From Chromobacterium haemolyticum (GTDB lineage: Bacteria; Pseudomonadota; Gammaproteobacteria; Burkholderiales; Chromobacteriaceae), in assembly GCF_002081825.1 (NCBI RefSeq), contig NZ_MUKU01000019.1, positions 31,230 through 95,229 of the forward strand: a stretch of 64,000 nucleotides of DNA. Direction: 5' to 3'. Both the position numbers and the translations under genes were made by a program. Below the pieces are notes generated by a model, which saw nothing but the letters and a program-made list of their open reading frames with translations, was not told the origin of the DNA and ran no database searches. Shown in pieces: positions 18,117 to 26,565 of this stretch. Within the stretch, counting starts at the first letter, position 1; the number at the start of each line of letters is the position of its first letter.

Positions 18117-18821
18117 TTATTTGATCGGTTCGGCCAAGGCCATCAGCCACGCTAAATTGTAGGCCTGTTGTGGACTGCTGCCGATCTCATCCCACACTGC
18201 AATGGTGTAATATTTTTTGGAGCTGACCCAAGTCAATTCCGATACTTTTTTACCTGATGGCGACTTTTTAACAACAAACCGAGCAGGCAGCCCCTGAATT
18301 TTAAGGTTCATGAGCTCCTTAACCGCCATCACTCCACCTCCATCCGCAACGAAATCCCATTCGTGCAAAATGATCAAGACGCCATCGGGACGCCGGAATA
18401 TCCGGTCAAAACTGCTCCATGGTCCACGTAGACTAGGCCCTTGCGGCACGACTCCCTCAAAACGATAAGTATTTAGCTTACTAGCACCAATATCAGCAAG
18501 TTTGGATTTGGCATTGACAGATACATCCTGCAAAGTCCTCAATCTATTTTGATAAGTTGTGGCGTACAGAACAGCTTCATCCGAAATCCTCTCATAATCC
18601 ACCCTTCCATCAACCACCGATTTGTTTCTAACATCTCGCTTTAGATCCTCCTCTGAAGTTTGCTTGAGCGCCGCTGGTAATTTATCAATGGATATGACCT
18701 TTAGCTTCCCTGGCTCCATGCCTGAGACCGGGCTAAAGGCAGTACTATCATTAGCACTAATTAAAGAAGCACACCCAAATAGCACCAGCCCAGTCAGAAC
18801 AGCCTTAAAATTAATTAACAT
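18117..18821 (-). CDS. Exported protein of unknown function (AT-rich pair, gene 2)
   Basis: A 234-residue protein not recognised as any family. It has an N-terminal signal segment (MLINFKAVLTGLVLFGCASLISA); the LFGC could act as a lipobox, though Phe at -2 is unusual. The middle contains VVPQGPSLRGPWSSFDRIFRRPDGVLIILHEWD, and the end is YNLAWLMALAEPIK. Base composition is clearly more AT-rich than neighbours, suggesting transfer. It begins 29 bp downstream of another small secreted protein gene and probably forms an operon with it. The pairing of two exported unknowns would be compatible with a toxin and protective partner, but nothing in the sequence proves that. Confidence 0.65.
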   Translation of the reverse strand: MLINFKAVLTGLVLFGCASLISANDSTAFSPVSGMEPGKLKVISIDKLPAALKQTSEEDLKRDVRNKSVVDGRVDYERISDEAVLYATTYQNRLRTLQDVSVNAKSKLADIGASKLNTYRFEGVVPQGPSLRGPWSSFDRIFRRPDGVLIILHEWDFVADGGGVMAVKELMNLKIQGLPARFVVKKSPSGKKVSELTWVSSKKYYTIAVWDEIGSSPQQAYNLAWLMALAEPIK

Positions 18822-18850
18822 GTCAATTTTCTCTTAAAAATTAAGCCAAC

Positions 18851-19243
18851 TCATTCCGTTCCCCACTGTGAAAGGTTACAATCCACAGCAGAACTATTTC
18901 CCAAAAATGAAATATAACTGCTTTGATTACGATAATGATGACCAACAACACTACCATACCAGAACTCAGAGCCAAAGTGCCCAGCATATGACCGCCAAGT
19001 ATCCTGCCAACCATCCCCACCGTACACCCGCGTATTAGTATTATGAATCCATGTTCCATTTCTATAGTGAGAGGACGCCGTCCATAAACTATATGATCTA
19101 CCACTCCAGTCGACACTAATACTCTCTTGTGCACCAAACGGTGCGCAAGATCTACTAACAATTCCAAGAGCCTCCACATTAATACTAAACACCAACAAAA
19201 AGACCCCACAAACCAGACTGCCATTCCAACTTTTCAGTTCCAT
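18851..19243 (-). CDS. Small secreted protein of unknown function (AT-rich pair, gene 1)
   Basis: A 130-residue protein with a signal peptide (MELKSWNGSLVCGVFLLVFSI..., cleavage near VEA). The mature part, about 100 residues, is rich in Trp, Tyr, Gly, Ser and His (SVDWSGRSYSLWTASSHYRNG, GWQDTWRSYAGHFGSEFWYG), with two Cys near its ends that could form a disulfide. AAGGAGATTGAT sits in front of the ATG at 19243, ruling out the TTG start 15 bases upstream. Composition resembles secreted aromatic-rich small proteins such as bacteriocins, but no family motif was recognised. AT-rich, like its downstream neighbour. The 130 bp upstream to fdhA hold no gene. Confidence 0.6.
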   Translation of the reverse strand: MELKSWNGSLVCGVFLLVFSINVEALGIVSRSCAPFGAQESISVDWSGRSYSLWTASSHYRNGTWIHNTNTRVYGGDGWQDTWRSYAGHFGSEFWYGSVVGHHYRNQSSYISFLGNSSAVDCNLSQWGTE

Positions 19244-19373
19244 ATCAATCTCCTTCAAAATTCAATTCCCAAACTTCTTCCCATATATCAGTGTACGAAA
19301 TGCACTAACACTTCCCACGCTACCACCTCCCTATCTATCCAAACCACACCCAATTCAAAAGCAAGAATGATGG

Positions 19374-20567
19374 CTAATGCAACTGCCCATGCGGATCGAT
19401 GACGAATTTCTTCGGCGCGCCGCCGTCGAACTCGGCGTAGCCCCTGGGCGCGTTGTCCAGGCTGATGATCTCCACGCCCACCACTTCGGCGATGGGGATG
19501 CGGTCCCACAGAATCGCCTGCATCAGCGCGCGGTTGTATTTCATCACCGGAGTCTGGCCGGTGAAGAAGCTGTGCGACTTGGCCCAGCCCAGGCCAAAGC
19601 GCACCGACAGGCTGCCCTGCTTGGCCGCCGCGTCCACCGCGCCGGGGTCGTCGGTCACGTAGAGCCCGGGAATGCCGATGCGCCCGGCCTCGCGCGTCAC
19701 TTCCATCAAGGCGTTGAGCACGGTGGCCGGGGCCTCCTGCCGCGAGGCGGCGTGGCCGTGGCCGCGCGCCTCGAAACCAACGGCGTCGATCGCGCAATCC
19801 ACCTCCGGCCCCCCCAGGATGGCGGCGATCTGTTCGCCCAGCGTCGCGTCCTGCAATAGATCCGCGGTTTCAAAGCCGACGGCGCGGGCATGGGCCAGCC
19901 GCGCCGGATTGACGTCGCCGACGATGACCACCGCCGCGCCCAGCAGGCGCGCGGAAGCCGCCGCCGCCAAGCCCACCGGGCCCGCGCCGGCCACATAGAC
20001 CGTGCTACCCGGCCCCACGCCGGCCGATACCGCGCCGTGATAGCCGGTGGGCAGGATGTCGGACAAGCAGGTCAGGTCTCGAATCTTGGCCAGCGCCTGA
20101 TCCCGGTCCGGAAACTTCAGCAGGTTGAAATCGGCGTAAGGCACCATCACGTATTCCGCCTGGCCGCCCACCCAGCCTCCCATGTCGACGTAGCCGTAAG
20201 CGCCGCCGGCCCGCGCCGGGTTCACCGACAGGCATACTCCGGTATCCTGCTCCTTGCAGCAGCGACAGCGACCGCAAGCCACGTTGAACGGCACCGACAC
20301 CAGATCGCCGATGCGCAGCGTTTCCACATCGCCGCCCGTCTCTATCACCTCGCCGGTGATTTCATGCCCCAGCACCAAACCGGCAGGCGCCGTGGTGCGG
20401 CCGCGCACCATATGCTGGTCCGAGCCGCAGATATTGGTGCTCAGCACCTTGAGAATGACGCCATGGCCGAGCTTACGCCCGGCCGGGGACGCCAGTTCCG
20501 GAAAAGGGATGGGCCGCACTTCCACCTGGCCCGGCGCCAAGTACACCACTCCGCGATTGCCTGTCAT
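19374..20567 (-). CDS. fdhA: Glutathione-independent formaldehyde dehydrogenase (zinc, NAD)
   Basis: A 397-residue medium-chain zinc dehydrogenase of the Pseudomonas FdhA type that oxidises formaldehyde to formate without glutathione. Catalytic zinc ligands appear in NICGSDQHM and GHEITGEV, structural zinc ligands in CGRCRCCKEQDTGVC, and the Rossmann loop in VYVAGAGPVGLAAAASARLLGA. Two consecutive ATG codons are possible; the second (20567) has better spacing from GAGGAG. In pseudomonads the homologue detoxifies formaldehyde from betaine and sarcosine demethylation, which fits the cluster here. The gene is separated from the fds operon by an AT-rich insertion. Confidence 0.9.
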   Translation of the reverse strand: MTGNRGVVYLAPGQVEVRPIPFPELASPAGRKLGHGVILKVLSTNICGSDQHMVRGRTTAPAGLVLGHEITGEVIETGGDVETLRIGDLVSVPFNVACGRCRCCKEQDTGVCLSVNPARAGGAYGYVDMGGWVGGQAEYVMVPYADFNLLKFPDRDQALAKIRDLTCLSDILPTGYHGAVSAGVGPGSTVYVAGAGPVGLAAAASARLLGAAVVIVGDVNPARLAHARAVGFETADLLQDATLGEQIAAILGGPEVDCAIDAVGFEARGHGHAASRQEAPATVLNALMEVTREAGRIGIPGLYVTDDPGAVDAAAKQGSLSVRFGLGWAKSHSFFTGQTPVMKYNRALMQAILWDRIPIAEVVGVEIISLDNAPRGYAEFDGGAPKKFVIDPHGQLH

Positions 20568-20693
20568 CATCGTCTCCTCGCAGCCACGCCGGCGGGTTAT
20601 CCGGCGGCATCTGCTCCCGATGCTAGGAAAGAAAGCGACGCCGGCCTTGAGTCAAAGCGACCCCTTTGCGATCAAATGCGCCATGCCGGCTAG

Positions 20694-20836
20694 GAAGCTG
20701 TACCAAGTCTCGCGAGCAAGAGCGAGACAAGGCGAAAACCGCTGAGAAAGCGGAATGGTCAAGCGGTACATAAGCATTTCGAAGCGGTACTCACCGTGCC
20801 GCGTCTCACGACGCGCAGTCGATCGTAAACAGGTTC
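20694..20836. repeat. MITE-like repeat, copy 3 (at the stop codon of the binding-protein gene)
   Basis: About 143 bp, from GAAGCTGTACCAAGTCTCGCGAG to GATCGTAAACAGGTTC. The right flank is TCA (20837-20839), which is the complement of the TGA stop of the choX-like gene; the left duplication has decayed (TAG). The 120 bp between it and fdhA presumably carries the fdhA promoter. Confidence 0.75.
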
Positions 20837-21775
20837 TCAGCGCGCCAGCGCCTGGCCGACGACGCTCAGCCCCGGCCGGCCGTCGAAGGTATTCACCCCC
20901 TCCAGCCAGCTCGTCAGCACCGCCGGGCTCTGTTTCAGATATTCCCGCGCCGCGGTCTCCGGCCTGACCTTGTCCATGATCGGCCCCATCACCCGATTTT
21001 CCATATCGGTGCTGAAGCGCAGATTGCGCAACAGCCGGCCAACATTGGGACAGCGGGCCTCATAATCCGGCGGCAGCGCGGTGAATACCCTGGCCGCACC
21101 GAAATTGGGGCCGAACACCGCGTCGCCGCCGGACAGATAACGCAGCTTGTGCCTGACATTCATCGGGTGCGGCTCCCAGGCCAGGAACACCATCCATTTC
21201 TTCCGCCGCTCCGCGCGTTCCAGTTCGGCCAGCATGCCGGCCTCGCTGGATTCCACCAGTTTGAAGCCGCCCAGCCCGTACTGTTGCTTGCGGATCATGC
21301 CGTCGATCAGCCGGTTGCCGTCGTTGCCGGCTTCGATGCCGTAGATCTTGCCGTCCAGCTGCGCCTTGAAGCGGGCGATGTCCTTGAAATCGCGCAGGCC
21401 GGCGGTGGCCACGTAGTCCGGCACCGCCAGCGTGTACTTGGCGCCGCTCAGATTGGGCTCGGCCAGCACCTTGATCTGGCCCGCTTTCAAATAGGGCGCT
21501 ATCAGCGGCGTCATCGACGGGCTCCAATATCCGAGGAACACGTCGATCTGCCGACTCTTGAGCCCGGAGAAGGCGATGGGCACCGAGGCCATGGTCACGC
21601 TGGGGCGGTAGCCCAGGGCCTCCAACACCACGCTGGCCATGCCGGTGGTGGCCGCGATGTCCGTCCAGCCGACATCGGCGAAACGCACATTTCGGCAGGC
21701 GGCCGGCTCCCCTGCCGCCGCGCTGCCGGCGATGGCCAGCAGCAGCGCCGCGGATATGGCTTTGAATCGATTCAT
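20837..21775 (-). CDS. choX: Choline/glycine betaine ABC transporter substrate-binding protein
   Basis: A 312-residue OpuAC-family periplasmic protein. Signal peptide MNRFKAISAALLLAIAGSAAAG; mature start CRNVRFADVGWTDIAATTGMA. Ligand-type segments include DVFLGYWSPSM, YGIEAGNDGNR and FLAWEPHPMN, which contribute aromatic residues for quaternary-ammonium binding in ChoX/CbcX proteins. The long upstream frame is discarded because GGAGGAAGGG precedes the ATG at 21775, giving a proper signal peptide. It lies downstream of gbdR, not directly beside choVW, so the transporter genes are split by the regulator. Whether choline, betaine or carnitine is preferred is not decided by sequence. Confidence 0.85.
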   Translation of the reverse strand: MNRFKAISAALLLAIAGSAAAGEPAACRNVRFADVGWTDIAATTGMASVVLEALGYRPSVTMASVPIAFSGLKSRQIDVFLGYWSPSMTPLIAPYLKAGQIKVLAEPNLSGAKYTLAVPDYVATAGLRDFKDIARFKAQLDGKIYGIEAGNDGNRLIDGMIRKQQYGLGGFKLVESSEAGMLAELERAERRKKWMVFLAWEPHPMNVRHKLRYLSGGDAVFGPNFGAARVFTALPPDYEARCPNVGRLLRNLRFSTDMENRVMGPIMDKVRPETAAREYLKQSPAVLTSWLEGVNTFDGRPGLSVVGQALAR

Positions 21776-21847
21776 CCCTTCCTCCCGGGCAGCGATGATG
21801 GCGAGAGTCCGCCCGGCGGCCGCTGCCGCGCCGCCAATAGGTTTCCA

Positions 21848-21909
21848 GCACCGGTTCAAAGTCTCGCGAGCTGGAACGAGACAAGGCGCGGCAGACCTTG
21901 AACAGGCTT
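21848..21909. repeat. MITE-like repeat, copy 4 (internally deleted, at the gbdR stop codon)
   Basis: A 62 bp derivative: left end GCACCGGTTCAAAGTCTCGCGAG, right end ACCTTGAACAGGCTT, followed by TCA (21910-21912), the complement of the gbdR TGA stop. The left flank is CCA, one change from TCA. It separates gbdR from choX. Confidence 0.65.
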
Positions 21910-22896
21910 TCAGGCGATGGCCCCGGCCGCCACCAGGTATTGCTGCCGCTCGCGGCTGGGCGGATAGCCGAACAGCCCGCGGTAGGACTTGGAAAAATGC
22001 GAGGAAGACAGGAAGCCGCAGGCCACGGTGACCTCCATCACGCTCATATTGGTTTGCAGCAGCAGTTCGCGCGCCCGGCGCAGTCGGAGGTCCAGATAGT
22101 ATTGCGCCGGCGTGGTGCTCAGATAACGCTTGAACAAGCGCTCCAGATGGCGCAGCGACACGCCCAGCTCCGCCGCCAGATGTTCCAGCGAGCGCGGGTT
22201 CTCGATATTGCTCTCCATCGACAAGGCGGCGTCGAGCAAGGCCTCGTGCCCGGTGCCGATGCGCGCCAGCAGCGGGATGTGCTGACGGTCGCCGTCGTCG
22301 CGCAGCCGGTCCACGATGAATTGCACCGAGACATCGGCCGCCAGGCTCTTGCCGCCTTTGTGGCGGATCAGATGACACATGAAATCCAGCGGCGCGGTGC
22401 CGCCGCTACAGGTGAAGCGGTCCCGGTCCAACGCAAACAGGTCCGAGGTGAACTGGGTGCGGGGGAATTCCTCGCTGATGGACAACAGGTTTTCCCAGTG
22501 GATGGCGCAGCGGTAGCCGTTCAGCACCCCGGCCCTGGCCAGCGCGAAGGTGCCGGTGCAAATCGACCCCAGCGGCACGCCCTGGGCGGCGAAGCGGCGG
22601 ATCAACGCCTGCACCTTGTCGGTGGCCGCCTCACGCACCTGGCAGCCGCCGCAGACGATGAGCATGTCGTACTGCTGCGGAGGGCCCGGCGCGGAGATCG
22701 GCGACAAGCTCAGGCCATTGCTGGCGCTAACCGGCTCGCCGTCCGCCGACAGCAGGCTCCAGCGGTACAGCTTCTTGCGCGACAGGTAGTTGGCCATGCG
22801 CAACGGCTCCACCGCATTGGAAAACGCGATCATGGAGAACTGATCCAGCAGCAAAAAGGCGATATGCGACAACGAGGCTATCTGTTGCGGTCCCAT
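21910..22896 (-). CDS. gbdR: AraC-family regulator of glycine betaine catabolism (GbdR-like)
   Basis: A 328-residue regulator with an N-terminal DJ-1/class I amidotransferase-like sensor domain (about 1-190, AFLLLDQFSMIAFSNAVEPLRMAN) and a C-terminal AraC double HTH (about 225-320, LEHLAAELGVSLRHLERLF, VTVACGFLSSSHFSKSYRGLFG). GbdR in Pseudomonas responds to glycine betaine and dimethylglycine and activates gbcAB, dgcAB, soxBDAG and transporter genes, all of which are present here. GGAGGTCGTG precedes the ATG at 22896; the longer frame upstream overlaps the promoter. Its position inside the transporter and demethylase cluster supports this identity over other AraC/GATase members such as ArgR or CdhR. 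Confidence 0.88.
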   Translation of the reverse strand: MGPQQIASLSHIAFLLLDQFSMIAFSNAVEPLRMANYLSRKKLYRWSLLSADGEPVSASNGLSLSPISAPGPPQQYDMLIVCGGCQVREAATDKVQALIRRFAAQGVPLGSICTGTFALARAGVLNGYRCAIHWENLLSISEEFPRTQFTSDLFALDRDRFTCSGGTAPLDFMCHLIRHKGGKSLAADVSVQFIVDRLRDDGDRQHIPLLARIGTGHEALLDAALSMESNIENPRSLEHLAAELGVSLRHLERLFKRYLSTTPAQYYLDLRLRRARELLLQTNMSVMEVTVACGFLSSSHFSKSYRGLFGYPPSRERQQYLVAAGAIA

Positions 22897-23014
22897 CACG
22901 ACCTCCAATGTGTGCGTTGCGAGGATTGTTGCTCTACTCCGAAGCGGTTCGCAGCCCGCTTTGAAAACCGTTGCGTATGCGTTGTTTTGTCCGTTGTTTC
23001 CGCCGGGCCCGCCC

Positions 23015-23878
23015 TCAGCCGTCGGCCGCGGCGCCCGCCTCCGGCCCACGGCCGAAGCTTTCGGTGATCCGGTCCAGGATGATGGCCAGCAGCACCACCG
23101 CCAGCCCGCTCTCGAAACCAAGGCCGACATCCAGCCGCTGGATGCTGGCCAGGACATCGTTGCCCAGGCCGCCGGCCCCCACCATGGAGGCGATGATCAC
23201 CATGGACAGCGCCATCATGATGGTCTGATTGACCCCGGCCATGATGGACGGCAACGCGATGGGCAGCTGCACCTTGAACAGCAATTGCCACGAGGTGCAG
23301 CCGAAGGCGTTGCCGGCCTCCACCTGCTCTCGGTTCACCTGACGGATGCCCAGACTAGTCAGGCGCACCGCGGGCGGCACCGCGAACACCACCGTGGCCA
23401 GGATGCCCGGCACCCGTCCCAGTCCGAAGAACATTGCCGCGGGAATCAGATAAACGAAAGCCGGCATGGTCTGCATGAAATCCAGCGCCGGTCGCACCAG
23501 GGCGTTGACCAGCCGCCAGCGCGCGCAGCAGATGCCCAGCGGCACGCCCAACAACAGGCTGACGCAGGTGGCGGACAAGGTCAGCGCCAGCGTGGCGACG
23601 GTCTGGCTCCAGAAGCCGATGGCCCAGATCAGGCCCAGCGCCGCGCAGACGAAGACGGCGAACTTCCAGCCCAGCCGCCACAGGCCGACGCCGGCGAACA
23701 AACCGGCCAGCGCCCATGGCGGCACGCCCTGCAACAAGGCCTCCACCTGGGTGGCGAACCAGTCGATGCCGCCGCTGACGGCGTCGAAGGCGCCGGCGTT
23801 GTTTTCCAGCAGAAAATGGATGATCTGATTGACCCAGCTGCCTATCGGCAGCGGGGACTGGGGACTGATGTCGGCCAT
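23015..23878 (-). CDS. choW: Quaternary amine ABC transporter permease
   Basis: A 287-residue inner-membrane permease of the ProW/ChoW type. About six hydrophobic segments are visible after an extended N-terminus, with the binding-protein-dependent permease signature in EAGNAFGCTSWQLLFKVQLPIALPSIMAGVNQ (EAA loop). It follows choV by 80 bp and precedes gbdR by 118 bp on the same strand. Together with ChoV and an OpuAC binding protein it would import choline or betaine, the substrate of the downstream demethylases. Confidence 0.9.
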   Translation of the reverse strand: MADISPQSPLPIGSWVNQIIHFLLENNAGAFDAVSGGIDWFATQVEALLQGVPPWALAGLFAGVGLWRLGWKFAVFVCAALGLIWAIGFWSQTVATLALTLSATCVSLLLGVPLGICCARWRLVNALVRPALDFMQTMPAFVYLIPAAMFFGLGRVPGILATVVFAVPPAVRLTSLGIRQVNREQVEAGNAFGCTSWQLLFKVQLPIALPSIMAGVNQTIMMALSMVIIASMVGAGGLGNDVLASIQRLDVGLGFESGLAVVLLAIILDRITESFGRGPEAGAAADG

Positions 23879-23958
23879 GCGGCGTGCTCCTCGTCTCGCC
23901 GGGCGCGCTCAGGACGGCAAGAGCCACACGCCCCCGCGCCGGCGACGCCCGTTGGGGT

Positions 23959-25005
23959 TCAGTGGTGGGCGGCCGCGCTCGGGCGGTGCTGGGACAACTT
24001 GTTGAGCACGCTGCTGGGGGTGATCACGCCCAGGCAGCGGCCGTCGTCGTCGCGGACCTGCAACGGCTCGGCCAGCCCCTGAAGCCGCAACAGCACATCG
24101 GACAGGCTACAGGACGGCTCAACGTGAGGAGCGGCCGCCGCGCGCGGCGGCGGCGCGGCCTCGATCAGATCCTTTGCCTGCAGATAACGCGAGGTGTCCA
24201 CGCTCTTGAAGAAGTTGCGCACATAGTCGTCGGCCGGGCATTCGATGATTTCGCGCGGGCTGCCCACCTGCACCAGCCGGCCGCCCTCCATGATGGCGAT
24301 GCGGCTGCCGATGCGCAGCGCCTCTTCCAGATCATGGGAGACGAAGACGATGGTGCGACGTTGCTCGCGCTGCAATTGCAGCAGCAGCTCCTGCAACTCG
24401 GCGCGCTTGAGCGGGTCCAGCGCCGAGAAGGCCTCGTCCATCAGCATCAGCGAGGGATTGACCGCCAGCGCGCGCACCAGGCCCACCCGCTGCTGCATGC
24501 CGCCGGAGAGTTGATGCGGGTATTTGCCGGCGAAGGCGGCCAGCCCCACTTGCTCCAGCATTTCCCGCGCCCGCGCCTCGCGGGCCTTGCGCCCGAGGCC
24601 GGCCACTTCCAGGCCGAAGGCGGCGTTGTCCAGCACTGTCCGGTGCGGCATCAGCGCGAAGCTCTGGAACACCATGCTCATGTCGCGGCGGCGCAAGGCC
24701 ACCAATTGCCCGGGCGACAGCCGGGTCAGGTCCTGGCCGTCCAGCAGGATCTGGCCGGCGCTGGGCTCCAGCAAGCGGTTGATCAGGCGGATCAGCGTGG
24801 ATTTGCCGGAGCCGGACAGGCCCATCAGCACGAAGATTTCGCCGGCGCGCACCGAGAACGACACGTCGTTGACGCCCACCACCGCCCCGGTGCGCCGAAA
24901 CACGTCGTCCTTGCTCTCGCCGGCCCGCAGCAAGGACATCACTTCCGCCGGCTTGCCGCCGAACGCCTTGTAGAGGTTTCTGACCTCGATCTTGATCGTT
25001 TGCAT
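23959..25005 (-). CDS. choV: Quaternary amine ABC transporter ATP-binding protein
   Basis: A 348-residue ProV/ChoV ATPase. Walker A GLSGSGKST at residues 62-70, signature LSGGMQQRVGLVRAL, Walker B LMLMDEAFSALDP and the switch His in VSHDLEEA are all present. The C-terminal tail (about 280-348) is a reduced regulatory region with a CBS-like end (CLGVITPSSVLNKL), shorter than the two-CBS tail of E. coli ProV. GGGAGCCGGG precedes the ATG at 25005. It is the first gene of choVW, with its promoter in the stretch before the repeat at 25308. Confidence 0.92.
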   Translation of the reverse strand: MQTIKIEVRNLYKAFGGKPAEVMSLLRAGESKDDVFRRTGAVVGVNDVSFSVRAGEIFVLMGLSGSGKSTLIRLINRLLEPSAGQILLDGQDLTRLSPGQLVALRRRDMSMVFQSFALMPHRTVLDNAAFGLEVAGLGRKAREARAREMLEQVGLAAFAGKYPHQLSGGMQQRVGLVRALAVNPSLMLMDEAFSALDPLKRAELQELLLQLQREQRRTIVFVSHDLEEALRIGSRIAIMEGGRLVQVGSPREIIECPADDYVRNFFKSVDTSRYLQAKDLIEAAPPPRAAAAPHVEPSCSLSDVLLRLQGLAEPLQVRDDDGRCLGVITPSSVLNKLSQHRPSAAAHH

Positions 25006-25307
25006 CCCGGCTCCCTTTGGCGCGGCCGCTGGCAATTCGAAGAATGTTTAATGTAAATCAAGGTTCAAGATAGAAAGGAAGGGCTGCGCCAAGTAACGGT
25101 ATTCCGACACCAAGCCGCCCAAATCCGACATCCGCGCGCAAAACCGGCCGGCATAGGCCTGGCCGCCGAATCTAGCGCCGGCTTTCGTCTCTGGCCCGGC
25201 CGGCCGGTGTCGTAAAAAAACCGCAATCCGCCGCCGGCGGCAAAAACAAAAACGCCGGCCACGGCCGGGCAGGCGTGAAGGACGGGGAGGCGACGGACGC
25301 GCGCGCG
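25006..25307. promoter_or_regulatory. choV upstream region
   Basis: About 300 bp with no plausible gene. The part next to choV is AT-rich (AATGTTTAATGTAAATC on the plus strand), suitable for the choVW promoter and a GbdR site, though neither can be pinpointed. A GC-rich inverted stretch (CGCCGGCC...GGCCGGGCAGGCG) lies near 25250. Confidence 0.4.
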
Positions 25308-25449
25308 GAAGCTGTCAAAGACGGCTGCGCTTCGTGAAGCGTTGTATGGTGAGTACCCGCTCAAAACGCGCAATGCCGCTTGTACATGCCGCTTTTTCGC
25401 TCGTTTTCGCCTTGTTTCGCCCTGGCTCGCGAGACTTTGCGACTGGCGC
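25308..25449. repeat. MITE-like repeat, copy 5 (at the gbcB stop codon)
   Basis: About 142 bp in inverted orientation relative to copy 3: GAAGCTGTCAAAGACGG at the left, GCGAGACTTTGCGACTGGCGC at the right, followed by TCA (25450-25452), the complement of the gbcB TGA stop. Interior shares CGTTTTCGCCTTGT with other copies. Left target duplication not conserved. Confidence 0.7.
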
Positions 25450-26565
25450 TCAGCGATCCACCACCAGATCGCTCAAGGGCAGGCTGCAGCAAGGCAGGAA
25501 ATAACCCTGCTCCACTTCGCGCGGCCGGATGCCGCCCTGGTGCCGCATGTCCACCCGGCCTTCCAGCAGACGGCTCTTGCAACTGCCGCACACGCCGCGG
25601 GTGCAGGAGGCAGGCAGGCGCATACCCTTGGCCAGCGCCGCCGCCAGCACCGTCTGCCCCGGCGCCACCGATAAATCGTCCCCCGTTTTGGCGAAGCGCA
25701 CATTGAAGCCGCGACCCTCGACGCCGGGCTGCGGCGTCCGCACCGCCTCGTCCGGCGGCGCCGCGCTGAGTTCGGCGAAATTGAAGCTTTCCTCGTGATA
25801 ACGACTCATGTCGAAACCGCACTGGCGCAGCAGCTCGCGCACCGCGGCCATATAAGGCGCGGGGCCGCAGCAGAACACCTGGCGCGCGTGCAGGTCCGGC
25901 GCCATGCGCTCGATCAGCGTCCGGTCCAGCCGGCCGATCAAGCCGGCCCAATCCGGCTCTCCCGCCCGGTGTTCGCAAATCACCGCCTGGCTGAAAGTGG
26001 GGTGGATGCTGGCCAGCAGGCTCAATTCCTTGCGAAACACGATGTCGCGCGGCGAGCGCGCGCTGTGGACGAACAGGATGTCGGCGCCGGAGGCCAGATC
26101 GGTCAGCGCCCGGGTCATCGACATCAGCGGAGTGATGCCGCTGCCGGCGGACAGAAAGAGATAGGGCGAAGCGGCGTGGCGCGCATAGCTGAACTCGCCG
26201 GCCGGCCCCAGGACCCGCAGCGCCATTTCCGGGCGCAGATGCTCGTACAGCCAAGAGGAAACGACGCCGCCGGGAATGCGCTTGACGGTGATGGACACCC
26301 GGTCCGGCCGGGTGGGCGTGGACGACAGCGTGTAGCAGCGGTTGACCGCGACCCCGTCGATATCCAGTTCCAGCGTGATGAACTGGCCGGGCAGATAAGG
26401 GAAGCGGCGCGGCGGCTCGGCGCGGAACACAAAGGTTTTGACATCGTGGGTTTCCTCCCGCGCCTGAACGCAGACGAGCAGGCTGTCCTCGCCGGCCCGC
26501 CACAGCGGCAGGTCGGCGGCTGGCGGGAGATAATCCAATGGGCTGGCCGGCGGCGCGCTATTCAT
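25450..26565 (-). CDS. gbcB: Glycine betaine demethylase, reductase subunit
   Basis: A 371-residue ferredoxin-NAD(P)H reductase. The N-terminal FAD-binding domain carries RCYTLSSTP, the NAD domain contains SAGSGITPLMSM and FCCGPAPYM, and the C-terminal plant-type 2Fe-2S domain has CTRGVCGSCKSRLLEG with a last Cys in LPCCSLPLSD. It shuttles electrons from NAD(P)H to the Rieske oxygenase GbcA. It overlaps the gbcA stop by 8 bp, so both are coupled. The stop codon is the target site of a repeat. Confidence 0.92.
   Translation of the reverse strand: MNSAPPASPLDYLPPAADLPLWRAGEDSLLVCVQAREETHDVKTFVFRAEPPRRFPYLPGQFITLELDIDGVAVNRCYTLSSTPTRPDRVSITVKRIPGGVVSSWLYEHLRPEMALRVLGPAGEFSYARHAASPYLFLSAGSGITPLMSMTRALTDLASGADILFVHSARSPRDIVFRKELSLLASIHPTFSQAVICEHRAGEPDWAGLIGRLDRTLIERMAPDLHARQVFCCGPAPYMAAVRELLRQCGFDMSRYHEESFNFAELSAAPPDEAVRTPQPGVEGRGFNVRFAKTGDDLSVAPGQTVLAAALAKGMRLPASCTRGVCGSCKSRLLEGRVDMRHQGGIRPREVEQGYFLPCCSLPLSDLVVDR

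Noticed and set aside
18851..19243. Lactococcin-972-type bacteriocin identity for the small secreted protein
   Set aside because: Aromatic and glycine-rich composition is suggestive, but the spacing of Trp/Tyr/His residues does not match that family well enough to name it.
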